Origin: Diploptera punctata
Lineage: Eukaryota; Arthropoda; Insecta; Blattodea; Blaberidae
Length of the DNA: 64,000 nt
NCBI GenBank assembly: GCA_030220185.1
Contig: JASPKZ010003844.1
Span: 186,001 to 250,000, forward strand
Reading direction: 5' to 3'
Of the stretch, positions 44,021-54,729 are shown one piece after another; position 1 is the first letter of the stretch, and each line of letters begins with the position of its first letter. Both the position numbers and the translations under genes were made by a program. The notes beneath the pieces are model-generated. The model saw only the letters and a list, made by a program, of their open reading frames with translations, made no database searches and was not told where the DNA came from.

Positions 44021-44295
44021 GGCTCCATGGCGCAATCGGTTAGACGCTCGCCTCTCACCGCTGGGGTCCCAAGATCTAGTCCAACACTACTCCATGATGG
44101 TTTCGAGGTGGACGAAACGGAGCTTGGGCAGGATTTTCTCGGGGTTTTCTCCCGTTTTCCCCTGCCACAATTTCATTCTACCGTTTCTCCATACTCATCT
44201 CATATATTTCGTTTCGTTCATATGCCCCAGGAGTGGTGTCGGCAGGCACCCATATCATTCACAGACCTCTATACAAGGGGCTTCATCTCATCTCA
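44021..44295 (+). repeat. SINE family G (single copy in window)
   Basis: tRNA-like head GGCGCAATCGGTTAGACGCT (A-box-like), box-B trace GGGTCCCAAGATCTAGTCC, then an unrelated body ending CATCTCATCTCATGACCC. Recognised as a SINE by head and layout only. Confidence 0.55.
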
Positions 44296-44344
44296 TGACC
44301 CGAGAATATTATTTTATATTGTATATATATATATATATATTATA

Positions 44345-44640
44345 AGTATATTTTTGACATTTGGCAATGAAGGCAAATATGATATGAAAAGAAAAAAGAA
44401 TGCTCGAGTCGGGATTTGAACTCGAGTCTCTAAAGTCTGTACCTTTAGCGCTCTAACCAACTGAGCTACCCAAGAATTCCAAGACAAGCATACAATTTTC
44501 TTATACATGTAGTATTCTCAATTCACACAAGAGGTAGCGGAAATTTCTTCCAACTCCCATCTAGCGGCTAACATAACAGTTAAGCATTTTTTTTAAAGAG
44601 AATATTTACTTTATAGCAGTAACGCTTGTATATATAGATA
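44345..44640 (-). repeat. tRNA-cassette repeat (family H)
   Basis: Same frame as at 13957, with cassette at 44403-44474 (anticodon stem CTAAAG/CTTTAG). Preceded by a TA run. Confidence 0.75.
44403..44474 (-). tRNA. tRNA-like cassette, probably not functional
   Basis: Cloverleaf as at 13478; acceptor CTTGGGT/ACTCGAG has two G-U pairs. Confidence 0.4.
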
Positions 44641-44641
44641 T

Positions 44642-44860
44642 TATAAATATATTTTTGACATTTGGCAATGAAGGCAAATATGATATGAAAAGAATAAAGA
44701 ATGCTTGAGTCGGGATTTGAACTCGAGTCTCTAAAGTCTGTACCTTTAGCGCTCTAACCAACTGAGCTACCCAAGAATTCCAAGACAAGCATACAATTTT
44801 CTTATACATGTAGTATTCTCAATTCACACAAGAGGTAGCGGAAATTTCTTCAACTCTATA
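44642..44860 (-). repeat. tRNA-cassette repeat (family H), tandem copy
   Basis: Directly follows the previous unit in the same orientation and is nearly identical, so it is probably a tandem duplication. Cassette at 44704-44775. Ends in a TA run (44863-44883). Confidence 0.75.
44704..44775 (-). tRNA. tRNA-like cassette, probably not functional
   Basis: As 44403-44474, with acceptor CTTGGGT/ACTCAAG. Confidence 0.4.
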
Positions 44861-45177
44861 TACATATATATATATATATATATAACCAAACTTTTTAATA
44901 TAGCCCTATAATGACAGATGTTAAAAAAACATTTTTTTTAATCACAGGAGTTTCTTCAATTGTTCAAACTGTAAATTTTATTTCAACAATGTAGGTAAAA
45001 AAAAAGAAAGAAGGTAACTAGCTTTTTCCATGAAGTATATAAAACTAATTTTTAACATACAACGTAATCTACTTGCTACTTTTCTTTTATGCTAAAACTT
45101 TGAAGATAATTAAATCTATGACTGAATTCTTTCTTTTACTGTTTCGCACTTCTAAAATATAATCTTTCCAAAACTAA

Positions 45178-45490
45178 TTCATTGACATCGAACTCGGAGG
45201 TTCATAGCGGCGCGGACATAATCTCTCAATATATCCCTATCCTGACCTGTTTCCAATGCCCAATACAATGTACCTCCCTCAAATCATGGTTGTTATTCTC
45301 CAACCTCATTCTTGGCCGACCTGCCGGGCATTTTTTCTCTGGTTTTCCTTACCCCTCTTTCATTGCCCATTTGTGCAACATGTTCTCCCCATTGCAGTCT
45401 ACAAGGCTTATCTAATTAACTCACCGGCATTGTCGCACCGTAGGTTCATGGTCGCGCGGACATAATCCTGAGCTAATGTTTTCCAATTGA
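45178..45490 (-). pseudogene. LINE group 1, two short 3' fragments
   Basis: 45178-45415 covers the 3' end to the WAGH region; 45420-45490 repeats the 3' end (CGCACCGTAGGTTCATGG). Two insertions side by side. Confidence 0.65.
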
Positions 45491-45491
45491 T

Positions 45492-45925
45492 TAGATTAGA
45501 TTAGATTTATTTAGCCTGGTGGAGTTAAGGCCATGTGGCCTTCTCTTCCACTCACCAGGACAAACATATATTACATCAGAATATAACAATCTCAATTAAC
45601 TCTAATATTAAATACTAAGTAAAAATTTGATCAAAAAGATATCTAATATATTATGATCTATAATACAACCAGTTAATGTTAGTTAAAATTAAGACTAAAA
45701 CTAATAATAAAATGTATACAAGCAAGACATATTAAATTGTCCCTGTCTAGTGTATATAAAAAACAAAGGAAAATAATGAGATATAAAACATTAATTTTAC
45801 GATTATGCAATATTTAAAGCAAAACAAATAAAAATATTTGTTATTCTTAATATTATTGTCATAAATAATTAAATTTATTAATTTTTAAAAGAATATTACC
45901 AGTGAGGTGTATAAGTTAGTTTGTT
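45492..45925 (-). repeat. LINE group 5, 3' untranslated end
   Basis: Starts at a (GATTA)n run and matches 63225-63650 closely through GGAGTTAAGGCCATGTGGCC and TGTCCCTGTCTAGTGTATAT. The coding end that follows in the 63-kb copy is replaced here by a palindrome. Confidence 0.8.
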
Positions 45926-46188
45926 AATTGAAGGGCTCGGCTGTAAAACGTGGTAACTGACAAATTCTTGAAAATTGAGTTGTAGCATGTAAACTGTGAT
46001 ATGTGACCTCTTGAAGCATTTGGTGCATGTAGTTTTTACATCCATCAATAGATAGCAGAGGTACTGTCACGGTAAATAAAAATGCATGCACCATATGCTT
46101 CAGAAGGTCACATATCACAGTTTATATGATACAACTCAATTTTTAAGTATTTGTCACTTACCATGTTTTACAGCCGAGCCCTTCAATT
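45926..46188. repeat. Fold-back palindrome
   Basis: Inverse arms of about 105 bp (from 45926 AATTGAAGGGCTCGGCTG and to 46188) around a central spacer of roughly 50 nt near 46031-46081. The arms differ at several sites. It lies exactly between a LINE group 5 end and a group 1 fragment. Confidence 0.7.
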
Positions 46189-46189
46189 A

Positions 46190-46330
46190 TCCTTTATATA
46201 ATGTGCCTCCCTCAAATCATGATTACTGTTATTCTCAAACCTTATTCTTGGTCTACCTACTGGGAGCTTTCTCTCTAGTCTTCCTACGAGGAGTTTTCAT
46301 GCTCCTCTTTCAATTCCAAAGTTAAACTGA
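46190..46330 (-). repeat. LINE group 1 fragment
   Basis: Inverse of the EVDYTE-/GRP-RW region: CCTCCCTCAAATCATGATTA to TCCTACGAGGAGTTTTCATG. Confidence 0.65.
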
Positions 46331-46812
46331 CATCACTTTAGACCTTAGGAGGTCCTTGAAATTTTATTTATAGTATTTTAACAACTGGTATTTCATACTA
46401 CATTTAATATATTACATGTTGCAAAAATATTTACATAATTGTCTATCTAATACATTCTCAAAACACTCTAACCACATTTTATGTAGGCCAACATTAGACT
46501 CACGTTTAAATAACAATGGGACACTCGATATGGTCGAATATTTTATTTCAACAGTAATACAGTAGTGGTTACCCTTTTAACTGTAGGACACATATTTCCA
46601 GTTGTTATGAGGTGCTGAAGGTGCTCAACTCTTGCCTGTTATACTATCTACATCTCTCTACGATATAGCCTTAGCCTCTCCTTTGTTAGGAGATACTACA
46701 GTTAATTGAGTTCCGCTTATTTGTCCATAGATGTCATGAATGGTATGCGGTCAATGTATCGACTCAATGAGAGATCTAGCAAACAACTAATGTATTACTA
46801 GTATGATGAGAT
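46331..46812. other. No recognised feature
   Basis: No repeat ends or coding motifs seen. Confidence 0.3.
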
Positions 46813-47025
46813 GGGTAAATTTTGCTTAGAGGTCATTTTATTCAGGCTTAAGGATCTTTTACGGGCTTAAAATTTTTCAGACTCGGGACCCACAGCTTAA
46901 GGTCCCTCCCGAAAGATTTGCTCCTTGGATCTTTCCATCCTAAAAAATCGATTGACCTCGGCCGGGTCTGAAACCGCGACCCTCGGGAGCAGAGGCAAGG
47001 AGCATAACCACTAATCCAACGGGAG
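46813..47025 (-). repeat. SINE family C, head half
   Basis: TAAATTTTGCTTAGAGGTCA to the tRNA-like head at right; lacks the 3' half. Confidence 0.75.
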
Positions 47026-47328
47026 TAATAAATTGCTTTTTCACTTGTTCCAACTCCTGTTTTGTAAATATATGTAGACTATAGTTCTTTGGCTTACATT
47101 TTTCTTCACCGAACGCTGTTTATCTTGAACGTTGTTTGGGAATACATGTAATTAACCTAAAAAAAATAAGTATCTTGTACATGTTTGTCAGACTTGTTAA
47201 GGAAGCAAAAATACCATATTTCTCTGAATATTAGAATTTACTGACGCAGATATTCCTAAGTTTTATTCTTCCAGTTTACATGCTCTTCAACAAAGGTTAT
47301 TTTTTTTTAATTATTATTTCTAATCACA

Positions 47329-47724
47329 AATCGGCCGCGGTGGACTAATGGTTATGTTCCTTGCCTCTGGTCCCGAGGGTCGCGGGTTCAAACCCGGCCG
47401 GGGTCGATGGATTTTTTAGGATGGAAAAATCCAAGGAGCAAGTCCTCCGGGAGGGACTTTAAGCCGTGGGTCCCGAGTCTGAAGATTTTCAGGCTCGTAA
47501 AAGATCCTTAAGCCTGAATGAAAAGGCCTCTAAGCAAAATTTACCGAATTTTCTCGTCCTAGTACAGTATGTCAGTATGAGGCGGAGCGCTGACCACGGA
47601 CCACACAAATGACATCTATACGAAAACAAGTGTAACTAAATTAGTATGGTTCAAATTCTTCCCTGTAGGGGGAGAGCGCCTAAATCTCTGTTAAGGGAAA
47701 CATGGGCTTACAAGATACAAGAAG
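47329..47724 (+). repeat. SINE family C, full-length with target duplication
   Basis: Flanked by a perfect 13-bp duplication ATTTCTAATCACA (47316-47328, 47725-47737). tRNA-like head with GGTGGACTAATGG (A-box region) and GGGTTCAAACCC (box B), then the family body ending CTTACAAGATACAAGAAG. About 396 bp. A short internal deletion near 47567 removes the CCTTGGTTTCCTAG block found in other copies. Confidence 0.92.
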
Positions 47725-47759
47725 ATTTCTAATCACATTGCACTTCCAGATGAAATCTG

Positions 47760-48430
47760 CCCTCTTCATTTCATACTGGTTTCTCCTTCATAACTTGAAA
47801 TTTCACTATTGTTCAATAAGAACCTAAAATGAGATTCGAAATAATATTGATACGTACAGTCTGTCCGTAGAATCTGTAGAGAAGCTGTTCGAAATATGGA
47901 ATATACGCAGGAGGCGGGCAAAAATGCACGGCCAATGAGACCGCGGAAGGAAGTATAGGAGGGAGAACAGATCACGTGACTTTACTCATTTCGCTCTTGA
48001 GCTTCAAGCGAGAAAGATATCTAATCGGAAAGCTGGCGAATTTCTCTACATATTACACGGAGAGACTATAGATATGCGTAGTTTGGATATTTACAATGCA
48101 TTTAAAAAATCTATATACAGTGGTACCTATCTTCAATACCAAATGATGCCGTACAAATTATTTAACAACATTGTATTGTACCTATGGTACAACAATTACA
48201 GTTCAGCGGGGTATCGCATGTGGTAATCACTGCGCGTCGACATAAAAATGGAGGCGAACTCAATGCCGTGGACATGAATGCTTTATATTATTAAATCTAT
48301 TAAAAAACATTTATGGTTGAAGATATTTACCCTCTTGAACTAATACGGTAGCAAATTATTTATTGATACACAATCTGTCAAAATCACATTTCCGACCAAA
48401 AGTGGGCTTGAATGGTTTTTGATCTCACAT
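47760..48430. other. Possibly non-repetitive sequence with promoter-like motifs
   Basis: No repeat family recognised. A CCAAT box (47932-47936) and a palindromic E-box TCACGTGA (47972-47979) lie about 40 nt apart in relatively GC-rich sequence. A promoter is possible, but no gene can be tied to it. Confidence 0.3.
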
Positions 48431-48434
48431 ATTC

Positions 48435-48695
48435 TATTAATTAATTAATTGGTATGGGCACGTACGACGAATGCAAGAAGAAAGATTACCCAGGAAAACA
48501 TTGGAATGGTGTCCACTTTGAAGAAGGAGGAGAGGAAGACCTCGAAGCTCGTGGATTCAGGAAATAAGAACTGGAATGAGAGCAAGAGAGCTAGAGGACA
48601 TGGATTGGATGGAGAGAGACGAGTGGAGAAGAAAAATAAAACTTTAGGCACAGAAAGATGTGTAAACATTAAAATTCTGTACATAAATAAATTTA
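48435..48695 (+). pseudogene. LINE RT C-terminal fragment
   Basis: Nucleotide blocks TGGTATGGGCACGTACGACG and GGTGTCCACTTTGAAGAAGG match 58980-59220; the original frame (WYGHVRRMQEE-like) is broken. Ends TTTAGGCACAGAAAGATGTG. Confidence 0.65.
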
Positions 48696-48821
48696 GTCTC
48701 TCCCAGAAAGCAGCTATAATAATTATTGTTGCATTTTTAAGATTGGAATAAATGGTATAATGATCTCTTTGAAGATCAACAAGAAGATGAATTACTTTCT
48801 AATATTTAGCTGCAGTATTAA

Positions 48822-48926
48822 CCCGGCTGACATAAAGTGCCGATTGTCTAGAAAAAGTGGGAGCCTTAACCTCCTACTACCCCAAGGGCCTCCTGAGGCC
48901 TGTTGTGGGATCACTTTACTTTACTA
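48822..48926 (+). repeat. SINE family A, 3' part
   Basis: CCGGCTGACATAAAGTGCCG to GGGATCACTTTACTTTAC; head missing. Confidence 0.8.
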
Positions 48927-49274
48927 TAATAATAATCAAAACAGTCGAGTCATGAGATAACTTACACAAACTACTGTCCTTTCTACTAACAAGTGATGTC
49001 CTGAATAGAGATTGCATAACAGTTAACACTTCTTTGCGACATAAAGATAACTTTTCAAATGCTAATATACTTTACATGTGAATAACACCGCTGTATGGAT
49101 TTGCCTGTACATGAATAAATACAGGCCTATATCTTTACCTACCCCCATACACCATGAATATACTCAGAATACATTATCTTTGAAGAATTTAGCATTTCCT
49201 GTATTGCACACTGGAAACATGGAGCTGGAATTCTGCTTGAGATATTCAACATCACTTGTATATTATCATTTATC

Positions 49275-49925
49275 ATAAGTAATGCCACGAGTGATTTCTA
49301 AATTATCGATAAATTCACGACTCACGAAGTGAGGAGTGAATTTATCTAGAGAATTTGGATATAAAGAGTGGCATTTGTTAGGACTATTTAACGAATAAAA
49401 TTAAGCTCTTTACTAAACAATAATTATTTGAATATACGAGTACTTACCGGTGTTTTAAAATATGTATATAGTTAATGTAAACGGCGATGTTTAAAAAACC
49501 AATTAGAAATGTGAGGTTATGTAGCTATATTCACTCCAACTCGATCATATTATTTATTGCCAAATAGGATCGCAATATTGTAAGAAAGCACTCTAGTGGA
49601 GAAATAATGAAACACATAAAACTATTATAATCAACATTATAGGTTATTCATTTATGTTTTGAATAAACAACTCAGTAAAATCACTGAATCTATTCATTAT
49701 TTGCTATATTCAACGTATTTGTTGCAGAAAAATAATGGTCTAACCTGTTCAGAATATTAAAAAAAAAGAGGAACTTTCTTTATCACAAAAGCAGGAGCTG
49801 ATAAAGAGAAATCGATAAAGAGCTAGGTGAAACACGACTGTCATTGGGGTAAAACAGAATTCATTGAAACGAGATTGGTCATTGACTACCATTTGTGACA
49901 TGAGTTAAATAGTCATCAATATTGA
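49275..49925 (+). repeat. About 640-bp dispersed repeat, full copy
   Basis: Starts CATAAGTAATGCCACGAGTG with a subterminal hairpin (GATAAATTCACGACTCACG against the inverse at 49329-49347). Ends near GAGTTAAATAGTCATCAAT. Matches 59600-60235 inverse throughout and 17100-18095 in part. No coding capacity. Candidate non-autonomous DNA element, class unknown. Confidence 0.6.
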
Positions 49926-50057
49926 CTAGGCTATACTGTATAATACATTTTGTAAAACGCTTTACCACCATTAACCCAATTCATCCTTAAGGGTCCCCCT
50001 TTTTTTTGTAGGCTCGAATGTTTCTCCAAATTATTTTTTCTATTCAACAATTTTATA

Positions 50058-50715
50058 TAATCCACTAATGAAGAAGAAGATGAAAAAAGTAGACTACTAT
50101 CATCCATACACTGGTAAACATGATTTTTGTCTCATGAGTACCAATAGTTGTACTTAATGCAGTTTTTTATCGTGTTTTCAAATATGTATTCGGAATGTCT
50201 CCATCACCCACAGTTTTTTATTTTAATTTCAATTAATGGATTTAAATAATTATTTTTTTAATAAACCTAGATTTCTTCCCGGAAAATCTTGGTGCAGTGA
50301 GCGATGAGCACGGGGAACACTTTCATCAGGAGATTTCAGCTATGGAAAAGAGATATCAAGGCAAATGGAATCCTAATATGCTGGCCGATTAATGTTGGAC
50401 CATCAAGAGGGATGCTCCACAGGCGAAATATAGCAGAAAATCGTCATTTTTTACTTTCTAGGTGAGTCCGAATGTTTGAATATTGTATAGTTACGAATGT
50501 AGAAAATATTGAAGTGTTTGAAATTATAAATGCCTGTCTCTTGGAAATCTTGCGTGATGGAGAAAACCCGATATCATATTTGAATTCAGGAGAAAAAAAA
50601 CTATCAGAATCACATATTTTTCTTTCTGAGACAAAAAAACAAGTTTATTTTTTGTTGCTCAGTGTAATCCACTAATGAAGAAAAAAAAAGTAGACTACTT
50701 TCATCCATTATCAAC
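50058..50715 (+). mobile_element. Unclassified multicopy element with long flanking direct repeat
   Basis: The element proper is about 50109-50667 (ACACTGGTAAACATG to GTTGCTCAGTGT). It is bracketed by an imperfect direct repeat of about 45-50 bp (50058-50108 and 50668-50713, both AATCCACTAATGAAGAA to CATCCAT). Encodes the same C-terminal fragment as 7097-7300, here with a TAA at 50390. Confidence 0.55.
50265..50461 (+). pseudogene. C-terminal fragment of unidentified repeat-encoded protein
   Basis: LDFFPENLGAVSDEHGEHFH, EISAMEKRYQGKWNPNMLAD, then a TAA where the sister copy has Y. Same family as 7097-7300; function unknown. Confidence 0.5.
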
Positions 50716-50734
50716 AGCATAGCTTCGGCCTGTT

Positions 50735-51439
50735 GGTCGAATTGATATATATTCACACATAGAAATACATTATATAATGGAAATGGACAGCTAATGACAA
50801 ATGAGGGAAATTTTGAGGAAGTGGCTGGATTCAAATACCTAGGAACAATAAACACAAATAGGAATGAGATGCACAAGGAAATTAAACATAGGTTCAATTC
50901 TGGAAATGCGTGCCATTATGCATTACAGAAACTCTGACTTCCCAACTCCTTTCAAAAAACGTTAAGCTGAAAATATATAAAACTATTATTCTACCAGTTA
51001 TATTATATGGATGCGAAACATGGACTCTTACTTTAAGGGAGGAAAGGAGATTACGAGTATTTGAGAATAAAGTTCTTAGGAAAAATTTTGGACCAAAGAG
51101 AGATGAACAGACAGGTGAACGGAGAAGACTGCATAACAGTGAATTACATGGTCTTTATAGGAAACCAGATATAATGAAAACAGTCTCGTAGACTGCGATG
51201 GGCAGGACATGTGGCACGAATGGGGAATGAAATACGTGCATGGAAGCTTCTTGTAGGAAAACCAGAGGGAAAACGCCCAGTTGGTAGGACAATAATGAGG
51301 TGGGAGAATAACATTAACTTTATGATTTGAGGGAAGTAGATTATACAGGGGATGATTTGAAAACATTGGCTCAGGATAGGGGTATATGGAGAGTTTATGT
51401 CCGCGCGGCCATGAACCTACGGGATTGATAGTGCCAGTG

Positions 51440-51442
<3 letters not shown>
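50735..51442 (+). pseudogene. LINE group 1, RT C-terminal half
   Basis: From NGNGQLMTNEGNFEEVAGFK through TETLTSQLLSKNVKLKIYKT, ILYGCETWTLTLREERRLRV and FGPKRDEQTGERRRLHNSEL to the 3' end ATTGATAGTGCCAGTGAGTT and a TA run. A deletion near 51185 removes part of the KSRRLRW block, and the frame breaks there. One of the better preserved copies. Confidence 0.8.

Positions 51443-51481
<39 letters not shown>
51443..51481. repeat. (TA)n microsatellite
   Basis: TA run at the junction of two LINE fragments in opposite orientations. Confidence 0.95.
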
Positions 51482-51483
<2 letters not shown>

Positions 51484-51785
51484 TGAAGGACGTCCTCTTA
51501 ATCTCTTATTTTAGGTTTGTAATGTAGAACATTTTTAGGGAGTCGGTGACCTTCCATTCTTAAAACATGTTCATAATATGAGTTCTGGCACTCTGCTATT
51601 TTCTCATTAAGGCTCATGTCTTCATTCTTCTATCTGTTCTTTGATATCAAGCTACCAGTCGCAACAATCTCATCTCTGCATACTCTATTTGTTTGAATTC
51701 TTTCATTTGTCAAAGTCCAGCTTTCACAACCACAGAGGAGAGATGGGACAGGCAGTACTTTATAAAATTTCAAAATTATTCCTTT
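51482..51785 (-). pseudogene. LINE RT C-terminal fragment (group 2-like)
   Basis: Minus strand reads ILKFYKVLPVPSLLCGCESW, TLTNERIQTNRVCRDEIVAT, then YYEHVLRMEGHRLPKNVLHY. YGCESW-type and EHVLRM blocks identify the LINE polymerase end. The 3' tail is missing. Confidence 0.7.
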
Positions 51786-52920
51786 TGTATTTTAATTTAG
51801 CAATGTTCTTTTGATTCTTCCGCACAAATAATTAAATTATTGTACTATTTTAAACGTTGGATTAAACGTTTAGCACTTCGCCGTGCCCTGGTCTGTAGAG
51901 TTCACTCCGGTGAAACGGATTCGATTCCTAGCTAAGTACAGGCTTTTGAATATGAGCAATAAATATATATACTTTTTAAACTAGGGTTACCTTGACTCCA
52001 TATCACCAGTTGAGGGAAATTATACAACATTTATTTGATTTTCCTATTTTTACATAATTTTCTCTTCTTAATTTCAGGCAAATCTCACTCATTGCTTTCT
52101 TTCAAATATATTTAATTTTTCATACAAAAAAAAAGTGTTCACCTAAAAATCCTAAGGCTAATGATTATTATTGTTATTATTATTATTATGTTTATTGTAT
52201 AAAATGTTGCTTGTACATGAAGTTTACACTACAACTTTTAATGTCGTTTTAACCCTTCGTAATTAACATAATATATAGAAAATCTGTACTGTAAACATGT
52301 ATTTGTATATTTGTGCTAGTTGGGTGGAAAGAAGGCCTTATAGCATTAACTCTACCAGAATAATCATTATTATTATACCAGAGTGAAGTTGAGAGAAACT
52401 TACTGCCCTTAATAAACACACAATGATACAGCTCTATTGCAATGTATATTACTGTGTATATAAAACATTATTTTATACAGTATTCACTAATTGCATGTTT
52501 GAAATGTAGTTTTTATGCTCATCTAGGAAGTCTCATTTCTTGTGCATGAGTTCAAAGTTTGTTCTGGTTTAACTGAATAATACATCCAACACATTATGCA
52601 GTATAAATTCGTTAGTGCAGTATTTAAACACTATATCCTCTAGGTCATTCGCAATAAGGTCGCCGGACCAATAACACAATACAGTAAACTCTGACGTCTC
52701 CCTTTATAGGCACTTTTATGTGCCCCACGTCACCCGGACCTTACAGAGACAGACCTGTCGGGAGAGGATCTAGATAACACACTTTTAGACCACACAAGGG
52801 CATGGAGAGTCTCCCTGGATAAGTGATTAGCTCAATGTCAGGGCTACCTCCAAGACAACGCGGACATTTAAGACAAGACACCATTCACACAGCCATTCAT
52901 ATTAAACACAGGGAATATAA
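51786..52920. other. No clearly recognised feature
   Basis: A diverged tRNA-like trace (CGGTGAAACGGATTCGATTC near 51913) may be a decayed SINE head. Short ATT runs near 52168-52190. GC content rises at 52640-52900 without a recognisable gene. Confidence 0.3.
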
Positions 52921-52936
52921 ATGGATAATGATTGTC

Positions 52937-53085
52937 CGTCGCTGTGGCGTAGTCGGTAGACACTCCGGCGACCCGGGTTCGATTCTCGGCGGGGTAAGGG
53001 ATTTAAAAAAAATCTCAACCTTGGGACTGGGTGTGTGTCGTGTCCTGGTTGTACCCATTGGGTTTAATTCCTCTAAAAATATAAT
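52937..53085 (+). repeat. SINE family E with target duplication
   Basis: tRNA-like head (GCTGTGGCGTAGTCGG, box B CGGGTTCGATTC) flanked by a 13-bp duplication GATAATGATTGTC (52924-52936, 53086-53098). A 13-nt head block present in the 61-kb copies is deleted here. Confidence 0.85.
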
Positions 53086-53103
53086 GATAATGATTGTCAA
53101 ATA

Positions 53104-53232
53104 ATGTTCGGGGACCATTTTGTTTAACAGTTTGAGACATTTGTCTCACAAGTGAGGGAAAACCACGATTAAAACATCACAAAAAAAGAAAAACTGTCCC
53201 TATAGGGGACTGAAACTCTGCGGTGGACTAGA
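53104..53232 (-). repeat. SINE family B-type head fragment
   Basis: Diverged: CATTTGTCTCACAAGTGAGG to CTCTGCGGTGGACTAG. Confidence 0.55.
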
Positions 53233-53727
53233 TATGTTACTCTAAAAATATAAAAGAAACAAAACAACAAATAGAATGTATGTCAGGTTTTTATTAGTCT
53301 AGTTTCACTTACAACTACATCATCCTGCTCTATAGTAGATGCGAGTTTCGTGAGTTAGATTTAGGCCAAATCGATGGATTTTTTTTCGGATAAAAAAAAT
53401 ATTAAGAACAGAAACAGTTAGAAACAATCGGTCCCGTGACACAAATATATGGGACATGTTAAACGTAGAACCTTCCAATTAGAAGATTCTTTTGTAATAC
53501 GGGGTCGAGAATTTAAATCCGTTATAGATCAATCACCGACTCACGACTCAATTTGAGTCTCAGTATCGATCGTGTTACTGTGCACTAAACGGTCACAAAC
53601 AGCTTATGTTTACAACTGTACCACTTGCTTTGCACTTTGAATCTAAAAGAGTGCTCATTTGTATTCTAGATTTTTGCTCAGACAAAATATTACATCGACT
53701 TTGCGGGGAATTCAGATTTAGGGATGT

Positions 53728-54230
53728 ATGCACTATCATCATCATCAACAACAACAACAAGGATTAAGCCCAATGGCCTGTTCCGATCTCATTATGGGTC
53801 GAATTGGTCCTTCCATCTCTTCAATGGTCTTCCCAAAATTCTTCTCCCTTTTGGTTTATAATTATACATTCTTCTTGGTATGCGCTGTTCATTCATTCGT
53901 AATACGTGCTGAAGATAAGCATTTTGATAATATTTTATTCTTTCACAGAGATTAAATATATTAAGTTCTATGATGATCTTGAAGAAGATTTTCGGGCTGT
54001 AGGCCGTGGTCGTGAGGCTTGAGGGTTGAGAATGCCAGACGCAGTCTCTGGCGAAACGTCGGGGAACTACAAGCCTCACGACCACGGCCTACAGCCCGAA
54101 AATCTTCTTCAAGATCATCATAGCAACTCCGGCCGTGAAAGTCTAAGTGAATATATTAAGTTCTGTTCTTATATCTTCGTTTTTCTTTTTATCGGTCCTT
54201 TTGCATTATCATTAAATAAAAAAATCTATA
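53728..54230 (-). pseudogene. LINE group 2, RT C-terminus split by a hairpin insertion
   Basis: Right-to-left: DRKKNEDIRTELNIFN-type sequence, the insertion at 53970-54149, then LCERIKYYQNAYLQHVLRMN, EQRIPRRMYNYKPKGRRILG and GRPLKRWKDQF. Tail GGCCATTGGGCTTAATCC with (TTG)n and (ATG)n at 53728-53760. Nearly the same as the plus-strand copy at 17478-17750. Confidence 0.8.
53970..54149. mobile_element. 180-bp Penelope-derived hairpin, type 2
   Basis: Flanked by a perfect 15-bp duplication AATATATTAAGTTCT (53955-53969, 54150-54164) inside a LINE. Perfect 51-nt arms (53970-54020 with 54071-54121) enclose a 50-nt loop; a one-sided tail GCAACTCCGGCCGTGAAAGT follows. The loop contains stem GCCAGA/TCTGGC and GAAAC-GTC (54053-54060) on the plus strand. 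The 5' half reads TTGAGAAT, a poor match to CTGANGA. Confidence 0.88.
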
Positions 54231-54322
54231 TGAAGACTAGATGCAGCCTTCGTATTTACATATTGCACTATCTTTAAATATGTAAATACGGAGGCTGTAT
54301 CTAGTGTTCATATAGGTTTTTT
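54221..54322. repeat. Short fold-back palindrome
   Basis: Inverse arms of about 44 nt (CTATATGAAGACTAGATGCA to the inverse near 54318) around TGCACTATCTTTAA. Bounded by A and T runs. Could be a MITE; no target duplication identified. Confidence 0.55.
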
Positions 54323-54329
54323 TTATATC

Positions 54330-54728
54330 CAAATATTAAAACCTTCTTTACCTTACGGTATATAAGGGTTCTAATTATGTAACATTAACAAGTAAATTAA
54401 CATAAAACAGTAGAACAAAAGACAATTATATAACAATATTTTAACAAAGATGAACACAGTAAAATTAAATTATAGTTGAGAATAAACACTATTTACAAAA
54501 TGGAAGAAGTAATTATAACATTTTTTGTCGTTAAGATAATGACAAATAGGACTGCAATATTTTTTTTTCATTAAAATTCAAATATGTTTCAAGTTCATAA
54601 CGTTCTTATCTCAAAATTACAAATACTCTCTGCATATTATATTTCTACTACCTCGTGCTTTATATCCTACACATAGCAGTTATTTAATTTTACTCCTCGT
54701 ATAATTATATGCAGAATGTATGTAGTAT
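54330..54728. other. AT-rich stretch, nothing recognised
   Basis: No repeat ends or coding motifs. Confidence 0.35.
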
Positions 54729-54729
54729 A

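Noticed and set aside
44027..44419. 130-codon open frame as a protein gene
   Set aside because: It runs through a SINE body and a TA run; the apparent protein is translated repeat.
54026..54060. Complete hammerhead in the type 2 hairpin
   Set aside because: GAAAC-GTC and stem II are good, but the 5' core reads TTGAGAAT and not CTGANGA, so I describe it as ribozyme-like and do not call an ncRNA.
53792..54085. 97-codon minus-strand fusion protein
   Set aside because: It joins the LINE C-terminus to the inserted hairpin; the chimera is an accident of insertion.
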